Positions 9,010 to 17,286 are shown, counted from the first letter of the stretch. The stretch is DNA of 38,002 bases from an uncultured Rhodospira sp. (GCF_937138205.1 NZ_CAKZOT010000048.1:1-38002), one strand, 5' to 3'. Program-made: numbers and translations. Notes: generated by a model from the sequence alone, not told the origin.

Positions 9010-10221
9010 TCACGAGCTAGGCGTTTCGTCGGACCCGCCCGGCGCCCGCGCGACCAACAGCCGCGTCAACAGCGGCTGACGGGTGCGCGGCATCGCAACG
9101 TCGCGGAACCCAACCTTTTCAACCATATAACGAAGCGCCTCCGGCGTGCGCGGCCGGCCGCTGCCCATCGCCAGCAGGTAGAAGCCGAAGTAGGCGCCGC
9201 CGAGCGGCTCCGCTCCCCGAGTCCCCGCCATCTGCTCGGCGATCACCAGGCGGCCGCCGGGCACCAGGGCCTGACGCGCGGCCCGCAGGACCTCGGTGGC
9301 CACCTCGTCGTTGTGGTCGTGGATGACCCGCACCAGCGAGACCACGTCGACTCCGGTGGGCAGGTCGCCCCCTCTGAAGTCGCCGCCCACCGCCTGCACG
9401 CGGTCGGCCAGCCCCTCAGCCCGCAAACGCTCGCGCGCCCGCTCGGCCACCGCCGGCAGATCGAACACCGTGACCTTCGCCTGCGGCGCCTTGCGCGCCA
9501 CGGCGGCGCCGAACACGCCCTCGCCGCCGCCCAGGTCCATCCAGTGCTTGACGCCCGTGGGCGGGAAGGCGGCCAGGATATCGTCGGCGATCATCTCCTG
9601 CGAGGTCGACATCAACTCGGAGTACTCGGCCACCGCGTCCCCGGACTCGGCCGCCGCGTCCTCGGAGCGCGCGTACGCCCAGTAGCGCGACAGGTTGGTC
9701 TGGCCGGCATGACCGCGCAGCAGCGCCACCGGATCCTCCAGATCCTTGTAGAACATGGCGTGGTGCTCGATCAGGGCCGCCAGCCCCGGCGTGCCCAGCA
9801 GGGCGGCGCCCAGTTCACCCAGGCCGAAGCGATCGTTCGAGCGCGGCGCGGTCAACTCCAGCACCGTGGTCGCATCCAGCAGGCGCCGCGTGGCGTCCTC
9901 GCTCAGGGCCAGCCGGTTGGCCAGCGCCGGCACCGAGATCGGTCCCTCGGCCAGGGTCTCGCACAGCTTCAGCCGCACGGTCGCCAGCAGCACCTGGGAA
10001 TAGACGAACCCCGAAACGACATCGAACAGATCGCGCGCCCGCTTGCGCGCCCGCAGACGCACCAGCGGCGTTTCCGCCGCCCAGCGCTGGAACTTCGGGT
10101 CGGACACCTTGCGGTCGCGGAACGCCAGGAAGCGGTCGAGGAGACCGCGCGGCTTGCGGTCATCGGTCTGGTTGGTGGCCGTGGGCTCGGAGGAGACGGC
10201 GGCGGAGGCGGAGGTATCCAT
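9010..10221 (-). CDS. crtF: Demethylspheroidene/hydroxycarotenoid O-methyltransferase
   Basis: This enzyme methylates the C1 hydroxyl of acyclic carotenoids using S-adenosylmethionine, the last step type in spirilloxanthin or spheroidene synthesis. The 403-aa protein has an N-terminal helical dimerisation/winged-helix part (about 60-170, LANRLALSEDATRRLLD). It is followed by a Rossmann methyltransferase domain with the SAM motif MDLGGGEGVFG and VSLVRVIHDHND downstream. Its start is 3 nt past the end of crtE, so the two form one operon. It ends about 30 nt before the bchC operator region. Confidence 0.93.
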   Translation of the reverse strand: MDTSASAAVSSEPTATNQTDDRKPRGLLDRFLAFRDRKVSDPKFQRWAAETPLVRLRARKRARDLFDVVSGFVYSQVLLATVRLKLCETLAEGPISVPALANRLALSEDATRRLLDATTVLELTAPRSNDRFGLGELGAALLGTPGLAALIEHHAMFYKDLEDPVALLRGHAGQTNLSRYWAYARSEDAAAESGDAVAEYSELMSTSQEMIADDILAAFPPTGVKHWMDLGGGEGVFGAAVARKAPQAKVTVFDLPAVAERARERLRAEGLADRVQAVGGDFRGGDLPTGVDVVSLVRVIHDHNDEVATEVLRAARQALVPGGRLVIAEQMAGTRGAEPLGGAYFGFYLLAMGSGRPRTPEALRYMVEKVGFRDVAMPRTRQPLLTRLLVARAPGGSDETPSS

Positions 10222-10224
10222 CGG

Positions 10225-11094
10225 TCAAGCGGCCTCCCGCGCCAGCGAGGCCGGAATGAACCGGCCCGTTTCCTCCAGGATCAGCGTTCGCAGGGCCTCG
10301 CGGCCCGGGCACTCCGGAATGGAGTCGACGGCCTCGGTCACCAGACCCTTCAACCGGGCAATGGCCCCGGGAACCCCAAGCTGGGCCACCGCGTTAGGTC
10401 TTCCGAGAGCGGCGTCCTGTCCCACCGGCTTGCCGAGGATCTCGGGATCGGCAGCCACATCGCGCAGATCGTCGGCCACCTGGTAGGCCTCGCCCAGCCG
10501 CGCGCCCAGGGTGCGCCACGCCGGCGTGCCGTGCCCGGCGGCGGTGGCGCCGGCCTCGGTGGCGGCGGCGAACAGCACACCTGTCTTGGCGCGCTGGTAT
10601 TCCGCCAGGTCGACGTCGGGCTCGCTCTCCCAGGCCTGGCCGGCGCACAGGCCGGTCGGGGCGCCGATGGCGGCGGCGACGATGTCCACCAGCCGGGCCA
10701 TGCGGTCCGGCGCCTCTGCGGCGCCGCGCGCCAGGGTCTGGAAGGCCAGCACGATCAGCGCGTCGCCGGTCAGAACCGCCAGCGGCTCGCTGAACGCCCG
10801 GTGAACCGTCGGCTTGCCGCGCCGCAAATCGGCGTCGTCGAAACAGGGGAGATCGTCGTGGACCAGGGACGCGCAGTGCAGCACCTCGATGGCCGCGAGG
10901 GCGGCATCGGTCACCGCCGGCCGGTCGTCGCCGCAGGCCAGGGCCACGGCCAGGGCCAGGCGCGGACGGATGCGCTGACCGCCGCCGAACACGGCGTGAC
11001 GCATGGCCGCCGCCAGACGCGGCGGCCCCGCCGGCGTGGCAATGCCGGCGCACGCCCCTTCAAGCGCCGCCTCGATCCGTTGCCCTGACTCCAT
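10225..11094 (-). CDS. crtE: Geranylgeranyl diphosphate synthase
   Basis: This prenyltransferase makes GGPP for carotenoids and for the bacteriochlorophyll tail. Both aspartate-rich motifs are visible: DDLPCFDDAD (D80, D81, D86) and DDLRD (D208, D209, D212). The sequence KPVGQDAALGRPN near residue 222 is also typical. I chose ATG 11094 (MESGQRIEAA, 289 aa) because GGGAG lies 8 nt upstream; in-frame ATGs further upstream add unrelated residues. It is the first gene of the crtEF-bch-puf run and diverges from crtD. Confidence 0.94.
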   Translation of the reverse strand: MESGQRIEAALEGACAGIATPAGPPRLAAAMRHAVFGGGQRIRPRLALAVALACGDDRPAVTDAALAAIEVLHCASLVHDDLPCFDDADLRRGKPTVHRAFSEPLAVLTGDALIVLAFQTLARGAAEAPDRMARLVDIVAAAIGAPTGLCAGQAWESEPDVDLAEYQRAKTGVLFAAATEAGATAAGHGTPAWRTLGARLGEAYQVADDLRDVAADPEILGKPVGQDAALGRPNAVAQLGVPGAIARLKGLVTEAVDSIPECPGREALRTLILEETGRFIPASLAREAA

Positions 11095-11403
11095 GATCCG
11101 TCTCCCCACGCATTCCGTATGGATCATCAAAGACCCGCCCCGAGTGGGACGGCGCCACGGATGGCGCGCATCCCCCAGCCCCCTTCCGGCGACGGGTGTC
11201 AACTCTGATGGTCACTCCGTGTGTCATGCAGAGTGGACATGTGGGTCCCGTGAGTCAACGGCCATGTGTCATCGGACCGCAACCCGAACCCCCGCGACCG
11301 ATGGCGCCCGAGTCTTTTCGAATCGCACCACACAACCGGACACACCCGCCAATCGGCCCGAACACAAACGACACAGAAACAGAACAAGAGGGAGCCCAGG
11401 ACA
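11095..11403. promoter_or_regulatory. Divergent crtE/crtD intergenic region
   Basis: This 309-bp gap separates the divergent crtE and crtD genes and holds no convincing ORF. It contains one exact TGT-N12-ACA PpsR-type element (11222-11239). Degenerate half-matches flank it at 11197-11214 (TGT-N12-TCA) and 11267-11284 (TGT-N12-ACC). The crtD-proximal part (about 11325-11400) is a C/A-rich leader with many ACA trinucleotides. I could not assign clear -35/-10 pairs for either direction. Confidence 0.6.
11222..11239. promoter_or_regulatory. PpsR/CrtJ-type operator between crtE and crtD
   Basis: The + strand reads TGT-CATGCAGAGTGG-ACA, an exact TGT-N12-ACA. It lies 128 bp upstream of the crtE start and 165 bp upstream of crtD, suited to act on both. 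The ppsR gene in this window is the obvious candidate regulator. Binding is inferred from the motif only. Confidence 0.6.
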
Positions 11404-12969
11404 ATGCCTCGCAACGGACATGCTGAACAGAAAGTTGTCGTCATCGGCGCCGGCATGGGAGGCCTGGCGTCGGCCCTGGAACTGGCCGCCAACGGCTTCG
11501 CCGTCGAGGTGGTCGAGCGCCATCCCGGCCCCGGCGGCAAGATGCGCCAGGTCGCGGCCGGCGACGCCCAGGTGGACGGCGGCCCCACCATCCTGACCAT
11601 GCGCTGGGTGTTCGAGGACCTGTTGCGGGCCGCCGGCGCCAGCCTGAATGACCACATCACCCTGACACCGCTTGAGGTGCTGGGCCGCAACGCCTGGGAC
11701 TATGGCGACCGGTCGCGGCACCTGGACGTCTTCGCCGACCCGAAACGCGCCGAGGAGGCGATCGGCGACTTCGCCGGCGCCGCCGACGCCAAGGGCTTCC
11801 GTGACCTGCTGGCCGAGTCCGAACGCACCTTCCGCACCCTCGACGCCTCGTTCATGCGCGGATCACGGCCCAGCGTGCCGCGCCTGATCGGCCGCGCCGG
11901 GCCGTCCATCCTGCGCGCGAAGCCGTTCGCCACGCTGTGGTCCGAGCTGGGCAAGTACTTCCAGGACCCGCGCCTGCGGCAGCTGTTCGGGCGCTATTCG
12001 GTGTACTGCGGCTCGTCGCCCTTCAACGCCACGGCCGTTCTGATGCTGATGGTCTACGTCGAGCAGTCCGGCGTCTGGAGCGTCGACGGCGGAATGCACG
12101 CCCTGGCCCGGGCGCTGACCGACCTGGCCGAGTCCCGGGGCGCCGTCTTCCACTACGGCCAGGGCGTGGCGAAGATCGAAACGGCCGGCGGCCGCGCCTC
12201 CGGCGTCGTGCTGGACGACGGCCGGCGCATCGCCGCCGATGCCGTGGTGTTCAATGGCGACGTCAACGCCCTGCCCGCCGGGATGCTGGGGCCGGAGGTC
12301 ACCGGCGCCGTGCCATCCGTGCCACAGCGCGCCCGTTCGCTGTCGCTGCTGGCCACCACCATGACGGCGCGGACCGAGGGCTTTCCCCTGTCGCGGCACA
12401 CGGTGTTCTTCGGCTCCGACTATGAGGGCGAGTTCCGCGACATCTTCGAGCGGAATCGCTTGCCGGCGGAGCCCACGACTTATATTTGTGCCCAGGATCG
12501 CATGGACGGCACCGACCAGGATGCCGCCCCGTCCGGGGCCGAGCGCCTGCTGATGCTGATCAATGCGCCCCCGATCGGCGACTCGCCGTCGCCGTCCCTC
12601 GACCGCGCGGAGATCGACGCATGTCTGCACCGAAGTTCTGCCCTGCTGGAGCGCTGTGGCCTGCGGGTCCATCCGGACCCGGACAGTGTCACGATCACCG
12701 GACCCCGGGAGTTCGAGCGCCTGTTCCCGGCGACCGGTGGGGCGCTGTACGGGCGGGCGTCGCACGGCTGGCAAGCGTCGTTCACCCGTCCGGGGGCGCG
12801 GACCAAGGTGCCGGGCCTGTACGTGGCGGGGGGCAGCGCGCATCCGGGACCGGGGGTGCCCATGGCCACGTTGTCGGGCCGGCAGGCCGCTTCGAGCATC
12901 CTGACGGACCTTCGCTCGACCAGCCGATCGACCCGGGTGGCTATGGCTGGTGGTATGTCGACGGCCTGA
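11404..12969 (+). CDS. crtD: Acyclic carotenoid 3,4-desaturase (CrtD)
   Basis: This FAD-dependent desaturase introduces the C3,4 double bond into 1-hydroxy or 1-methoxy carotenoids. The N-terminus has the dinucleotide-binding motif VVVIGAGMGGLASALE (residues 11-26). The segment GGPTILTMRWVFEDLL is characteristic of CrtD rather than CrtI. The C-terminal GLYVAGGSAHPGPGVPMATLSG closes the FAD site. ATG 11404 gives 521 aa. The last 20 or so residues overlap the 5' end of crtC in another frame. It diverges from crtE, as in Rhodobacter. Confidence 0.94.
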   Translation: MPRNGHAEQKVVVIGAGMGGLASALELAANGFAVEVVERHPGPGGKMRQVAAGDAQVDGGPTILTMRWVFEDLLRAAGASLNDHITLTPLEVLGRNAWDYGDRSRHLDVFADPKRAEEAIGDFAGAADAKGFRDLLAESERTFRTLDASFMRGSRPSVPRLIGRAGPSILRAKPFATLWSELGKYFQDPRLRQLFGRYSVYCGSSPFNATAVLMLMVYVEQSGVWSVDGGMHALARALTDLAESRGAVFHYGQGVAKIETAGGRASGVVLDDGRRIAADAVVFNGDVNALPAGMLGPEVTGAVPSVPQRARSLSLLATTMTARTEGFPLSRHTVFFGSDYEGEFRDIFERNRLPAEPTTYICAQDRMDGTDQDAAPSGAERLLMLINAPPIGDSPSPSLDRAEIDACLHRSSALLERCGLRVHPDPDSVTITGPREFERLFPATGGALYGRASHGWQASFTRPGARTKVPGLYVAGGSAHPGPGVPMATLSGRQAASSILTDLRSTSRSTRVAMAGGMSTA

Positions 12970-13850
12970 GCTCCGACGGGCGCCACGCCCTGACCCTGAT
13001 CGCCATGCTGGGCAGCGTGTTTTCGCCCTACTACGCGTGGTCGGGGCGCGGCGACCCGATGAACCACTGTGTGCTGAACGTCTGCCTGTACGGCCCCGGC
13101 GGCCGCTGGGCCATGACCGAGCGCGGCAAGGGCGCGGTGGCGCGCGAGCCGCGCCGGCTGGTCATCGGCCCCAGCCGGGTGGAATGGGACGGCGAGACCC
13201 TGACCTTCCACATCAAGGAGCGCTGCGCCCCCCTGCCCTTCCCGGTCGAGGGCACGGTGCGTCTGCGCCCGCGCAAGGTGACGACCCAGGCGTTCTCGCT
13301 CGACCCGTTGGAGCGGCACCGCTGGTGGCCCATCGCGCCCCATTCCGACATCACGGTCGAGATGAAACAGCCGCACCTGTCGTGGTCGGGCGAGGGCTAC
13401 TGGGATTCCAACTGGGGCACCGAGTCGCTGGAGGCCGGCTTCCAGGGCTGGTGGTGGACCCGCGCGCCGCTGGCCGACGGCGGCGCCGCCATCCTGTACG
13501 ATACGACGCCGCGCCACGGCGGCGAGGGTGCCCGCATCGCCCTGCGTTTCCCGCCCGGGGGCGAGGCCGAGCCGTTCGACCCACCGCCGGAGGCATCGCT
13601 GCCGCCGACGCGCGTCTGGCGCATCGGCCGCGCCACCCGCGCCGACGCCGGCCACACCCCGACCGTCGCCCGCACGGTGGAGGACACGCCGTTCTACGCC
13701 CGCTCGATCCTCGACACCCACGTTCTGGGCGAGCCGGTCCGCGCCATGCACGAGAACCTCGACATGGACCGGTTCTGCATGAACATCGTCAAGGCGATGC
13801 TGCCGTTCCGGATGCCGCGCATCCCGTGGGGCGGGCCGGGGGCGAAATAG
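12906..13850 (+). CDS. crtC: Acyclic carotenoid 1,2-hydratase (hydroxyneurosporene synthase); start uncertain
   Basis: CrtC hydrates the terminal C1,2 double bond of acyclic carotenoids. Family sequence runs from GPSLDQPIDPGGYGWWYVDG (from 12906) through GSVFSPYYAWSGR, WPIAPHSDITVEM, SGEGYWDSNWGTESLE and MHENLDMDRF to the TAG at 13848-13850. About 310 residues of homology are visible, close to the usual length. The start is a problem: no ATG, GTG or TTG occurs in this frame between ATG 12621 and ATG 13005. The first lies 285 nt earlier inside crtD, with GGAG 8 nt upstream. The second would cut off the conserved GGYGWWYVDG block. The coordinate given marks where homology begins, not a proven start. 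The gene is in the -1 frame relative to crtD and converges on bchJ 15 nt away. Confidence 0.88.
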   Translation, partial: GPSLDQPIDPGGYGWWYVDGLSSDGRHALTLIAMLGSVFSPYYAWSGRGDPMNHCVLNVCLYGPGGRWAMTERGKGAVAREPRRLVIGPSRVEWDGETLTFHIKERCAPLPFPVEGTVRLRPRKVTTQAFSLDPLERHRWWPIAPHSDITVEMKQPHLSWSGEGYWDSNWGTESLEAGFQGWWWTRAPLADGGAAILYDTTPRHGGEGARIALRFPPGGEAEPFDPPPEASLPPTRVWRIGRATRADAGHTPTVARTVEDTPFYARSILDTHVLGEPVRAMHENLDMDRFCMNIVKAMLPFRMPRIPWGGPGAK

Positions 13851-13865
13851 GGGAGCCGCCCACCC

Positions 13866-14492
13866 CTACCACACCGCCTCGAACACACACGCCTCGGCGC
13901 CCATGGCCTGACAGGCGGTCTCGCGCACGGTGGTCTTGCGCGCCACCAGGACGCGGAACAGGCGTTCGAACACGGCGGCGTAGTAGGCGCAGACCGGCGC
14001 GGACGCCCCCGACACCGCCGCCTGGATCGGGCCATCGGCGATGATCAGCCGGGTCGGCTTGCCGGGCTCCCCATGGAACCGACCGCCGCCGGCGAAGGTC
14101 CACGAATGCTGGCCCATGGCCTGGATCAGCATCCGCGCCGCCGGCACCGGCGGCATCAGCTTCAGCACGGCCTGCGCCGGCTTGGGAATCCGGTGGGCCA
14201 GCAGGTAGTCCGCCGTGGCCACGCCCGCGTCGTGGCAGACGGCGTCCAGCGCCGCCGCGTCCAGTCGCGCCCGCAGCACCCGGTGCAGCGCCGTCACGTC
14301 GTCGGCGGGGACCATGGACTCGGGCGGGGTCGCCCAGTGGTGAGCCAAGCCCGCCGCCTCGAACAGCGCCGCCGTCTCGTCCCGACCGCGATGCGCGGCC
14401 AGGGCGTCGGCCATGCGGGTGATGCTGTTGGGGCCAATGCGGGCGCCGTCGGCGCCGTCGGCCTCCTCGGCCCCCTCCGGGTGCTCGCTCAT
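13866..14492 (-). CDS. bchJ: BchJ, 4-vinyl reductase (V4R) domain protein
   Basis: This is a V4R-fold protein of bacteriochlorophyll synthesis. It was first linked to reduction of the 8-vinyl group, but is now mostly regarded as an accessory or substrate-channelling protein, since other enzymes (BciA, BciB, COR) do the reduction. At 208 aa it has the helical N-terminal part with DALAAHRGRDETAALFEAAGL and the V4R core ending QAMGAEACVFEAVW. The start codon overlaps the stop of the PuhE-G3E fusion as ATGA, making it the last gene of the bchF-led superoperon. It meets crtC tail to tail. Confidence 0.88.
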   Translation of the reverse strand: MSEHPEGAEEADGADGARIGPNSITRMADALAAHRGRDETAALFEAAGLAHHWATPPESMVPADDVTALHRVLRARLDAAALDAVCHDAGVATADYLLAHRIPKPAQAVLKLMPPVPAARMLIQAMGQHSWTFAGGGRFHGEPGKPTRLIIADGPIQAAVSGASAPVCAYYAAVFERLFRVLVARKTTVRETACQAMGAEACVFEAVW

Positions 14493-16432
14493 GGCAGCGC
14501 GTCCGAGGCCACGGCGGCCATCACGGCGCCGCCGTCAAACGCCTGCCGCAGCCGCACGCCGTCCAGGGCATGGCCGACCGCCACCACGCGCGCCGGCCCC
14601 TCCGGCGTCGTGCAGGGGGTGACGCTGGCCTGGCCGTCGGCGACGGCGAATTCGACCCACGCCCCGTTGGCGCGGGCCGTGCCCCGCAGCCGCTCGACGG
14701 CACCGAAGCGGCCGCCGGCGATGGCCTCCAACACGTCGCGCAGGTCCTCCGGGTCGAGGCCGGCGTCCGTTGCCGGGTCCGCCGGGCGCAGGTCGAGCAC
14801 CAGCGTCTCGGCCGCACCATCACCGGGCGCAAGCCCCGACGCCACGGCCTCGGGTGCCGCGCCGTGATAGTGATGATGGTGATAGTGGTGATGGTGGTGC
14901 ATCGACGCCCCACCCCCGCCAGACCCCGCACCGCCGGCCGCGGCCGGACTCGGGGCCAGGGCCGGGGCGAGACCCGAGGGCACCGGCCGCGCCGCGTCGG
15001 TGCCGTCGTCGTTGGCGGCATCGCTGAGGGCCGGCGCCACCGCGCCCTCCGCCACACCATGCACGGCGGGCACGATCCGCGCCGACGGATTCAGCGTGCG
15101 CAAGGTGTTGGTCACCGTGGCCAGTTCCACCGGGCTCACAAGGTCGGCCTTGTTGACGATGAACAGGGGCACCGGCGTTCCGGCCGGCGTCACCTCGGCC
15201 TGGCCGCGCGCCTGCACCTGCGCCTTCAGGAACTCCGGCAGGCGCGCGTAATCACCCATGAAGGCGCTGGCGTCGATCACCACGGTCAGGTGCACCGCCT
15301 TCAGCGACGGCCGGATATCGGCCCGGTTCAGCACCCGCACCAACAAGCCAAGATCGGCCAGGCCGTTCGGCTCGATGAAGATGTGATCCGGCATCCGGGC
15401 GGCGATGACCTCCTTGACCTGGTGGGCCAGATCGTCGCGCAGATCGAGGCACACGGCCCCGCCGGGCAGGTCCAATTGATCGCCCTCGGGCGTGGCGTGC
15501 ACCTGCCCGTCCGGCGAGACGGCCGCGCAGTCGTTGACCAGGGCCACACTGCCGGCCGGGTTGCGCGCGTGCTCCAGGCGGTGGCGCAACACCGTCGTCT
15601 TGCCGGCGCCCAGGAAGCCGGCGATGATCTCCACCTCGGTCACGGCCGGGTGCGGCGTGCGCGAGCGCAGGCTCCAATTCCACATGGCCATCGCCGGCAG
15701 CGGCAGCACCAGGAACCAGTGTTCCAGGATCGCCAGCGCCATGATCGCGGCGACAAAGGTCAGGCCGACGGCCTCGATCTCCGACGTCGCCGGGTCGAGG
15801 ATGGCCATGACCATCAGCACCAGCGCCACGGTGGACACCGTGACCGACACCGGGAACAGCAGGTTGATGGACTTGGAGTTGTTCAGGAAGCTTTTGAGGA
15901 ACTCCATGTGGTCGGGCAGGAATTCCTCGCTGACGTTGCGCACGCCCAGGAACACGTTCAGCCGCGCGCTTTCGTGCATCCACCACAGCACGAGGTAGGT
16001 CCACAGCGCCACCTGGTTGGGCTGGCCCCAGGTCAGGGCGACCACCACCACCAACGTCACGATGATCGAGATCTCGTGGTACAGGCTGGCGCCGAGCGCG
16101 TGGCCGAAATGGCGCCACCCCCGGCAGCCCGGCTCGCACGCCTGTTTGCGCGGCCCGGTGACGAAGCCGAGGTAGAACGTGATGTCCTGGTAGGACCACA
16201 CCAGCAGGCCGTAGGTGAACGCGGCATAGGCGCCGGAGACGGTGTGGTCGGCGGCGCTGGTCCACAGGCCGTACAGGCAGGCGACGAACGCCACCGTGCA
16301 GACCAACATGCTCCACTTGAAGGTGCGCGCCGGCAGGCCGTCGATGTAGAGAATAAGCCCCGTAAGCAACCACCAGATGCCGATGGCATGGAGTACGGGG
16401 AGGATGTAGGTGGCCAACGAACCTGCCTCCAT
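14489..16432 (-). CDS. puhE: PuhE assembly protein fused to a G3E/CobW-family GTPase
   Basis: One 647-aa frame holds two proteins that are normally separate. Residues 1-255 are PuhE (DUF3623-type multi-span membrane protein for photosynthetic complex assembly), with SYQDITFYLGFVTGPRKQAC, LVLWWMHESARLNVFLGV and LEHWFLVLPLPAMAMW. From residue 265 follows a G3E GTPase of the CobW group: Walker A GFLGAGKTT (272-280), EPNGLAD (354-360), guanine-specificity motif NKAD (427-430), and a CobW-type C-terminal domain (about 546-637). The usual metal-binding GGCxCC is degenerate (GGAVCL, 324-329). A loop at 511-523 carries ten histidines. The likely job is metal handling tied to complex assembly, but the metal and client are unknown. 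The stop overlaps bchJ (ATGA). acsF, often found between puhC and puhE, is absent. Confidence 0.9.
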   Translation of the reverse strand: MEAGSLATYILPVLHAIGIWWLLTGLILYIDGLPARTFKWSMLVCTVAFVACLYGLWTSAADHTVSGAYAAFTYGLLVWSYQDITFYLGFVTGPRKQACEPGCRGWRHFGHALGASLYHEISIIVTLVVVVALTWGQPNQVALWTYLVLWWMHESARLNVFLGVRNVSEEFLPDHMEFLKSFLNNSKSINLLFPVSVTVSTVALVLMVMAILDPATSEIEAVGLTFVAAIMALAILEHWFLVLPLPAMAMWNWSLRSRTPHPAVTEVEIIAGFLGAGKTTVLRHRLEHARNPAGSVALVNDCAAVSPDGQVHATPEGDQLDLPGGAVCLDLRDDLAHQVKEVIAARMPDHIFIEPNGLADLGLLVRVLNRADIRPSLKAVHLTVVIDASAFMGDYARLPEFLKAQVQARGQAEVTPAGTPVPLFIVNKADLVSPVELATVTNTLRTLNPSARIVPAVHGVAEGAVAPALSDAANDDGTDAARPVPSGLAPALAPSPAAAGGAGSGGGGASMHHHHHYHHHHYHGAAPEAVASGLAPGDGAAETLVLDLRPADPATDAGLDPEDLRDVLEAIAGGRFGAVERLRGTARANGAWVEFAVADGQASVTPCTTPEGPARVVAVGHALDGVRLRQAFDGGAVMAAVASDALP

Positions 16433-16547
16433 TGTGGTCCGCGCGCCGACCCCGGCCCAGGGTGGCGGCCGGGGTTGGGATTGCGGCCGGCCCCGCGCCC
16501 GCGTCGCCCGGTGGCGGACGCCGGCGACGCCGATGTCGATGCTGCGG

Positions 16548-17198
16548 TCAGCTTCCGGGCGGCGGGCCCCACGAGAGCGGCGGCTCGGCGGCGCCGATCC
16601 GTTCGGCCGCTGCGGCCGGGTCCTCCCCCTCCCGCACGGCATCGGCGAGGGACAAAAGTTCCTTCAGCCCGTGCATGTTCTGGCTTCCGTAGGATTCCAA
16701 CGCCACCCGTTCGCCCGTGACCAGGTCGCGCAGCGTGATGTGGCGATCGTCCCATTGCGTCAGGCTGTACAGGGGCTCGGCGTCGGTCAGGCCGGCGACG
16801 ACCCGCTGGCGGTCGAGGCCGACCATCATGCTCTGCAGGAAGCGGCCGACCCGCCCGGTCAAATGCCCGATGGAGCGGTCCTCGGGGGCCAGGCGCACGT
16901 CCAGGTGCAGCTCGGTCGTCGGCACCAGGTAGAATTCCTGGGTCTGCATGTACGTCATGCTGGCGTAGGGGTCCTCTTCCTTCAGCCAGAAGACATACAC
17001 GGCGGCCAAAACGACGCTGAGGAAGGCGGTTCCGAACGCCGCGACCAGCAGCGGCGCGGGCGGCGACAGAGCCTTGTTGCGCGCGCGCAGGATCTCCTCC
17101 CGCCGCCGGGCCAGCTCCTGCGGCGACAGGTCCTCGTCGTCCTCGGTGGGACTCTCGTCCCGGTGGGTTCGGGGGTCGCGATCGACACCACCGCTCAT
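16548..17198 (-). CDS. puhC: Photosynthetic complex assembly protein PuhC
   Basis: PuhC supports assembly of the reaction centre-LH1 complex. I chose ATG 17198 (MSGGVDRDPRTH, 216 aa) because GGAG lies 8 nt upstream; the longer upstream frame is Arg/Gly-rich and unlikely. The protein has a charged N-terminal part (TEDDEDLSPQELARRREEIL), one transmembrane helix (about residues 53-76) and a periplasmic domain. RHITLRDLVTGERVALE fits the PuhC family. The assignment also rests on its place after puhB. A 200-nt spacer with a GC-rich hairpin separates it from puhB. Confidence 0.85.
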   Translation of the reverse strand: MSGGVDRDPRTHRDESPTEDDEDLSPQELARRREEILRARNKALSPPAPLLVAAFGTAFLSVVLAAVYVFWLKEEDPYASMTYMQTQEFYLVPTTELHLDVRLAPEDRSIGHLTGRVGRFLQSMMVGLDRQRVVAGLTDAEPLYSLTQWDDRHITLRDLVTGERVALESYGSQNMHGLKELLSLADAVREGEDPAAAAERIGAAEPPLSWGPPPGS

Positions 17199-17266
17199 TC
17201 TCGTCACTCCTTTAGCAGGATCATCGCCGCGGCGGCGGCGCGGGCCAACCGGTCCCGGCGGGCCGG

Positions 17267-17286
17267 CGGCCGCTTGTCGGCGGCCG
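17267..17286 (-). other. GC-rich hairpin in the puhB-puhC spacer
   Basis: The + strand reads cggccgc-ttgtcg-gcggccg, a perfect 7-bp G/C stem with a 6-nt loop. It lies in the 200-nt gap between puhB and puhC, the largest gap inside this superoperon. No U-tract follows, so a simple intrinsic terminator is unlikely. It may be a processing or mRNA-stability element. Confidence 0.4.

Noticed and set aside
13835-13870. Bidirectional terminator between crtC and bchJ
   Set aside because: A GGGCGG/CCGCCC stem is possible across the 15-nt gap, but no U-tract follows on either strand and GC-rich chance pairing is likely.
14570-16720. Plus-strand open frame opposite the PuhE-G3E gene
   Set aside because: Antisense shadow of the same kind; Arg/His-rich with no recognisable domain.
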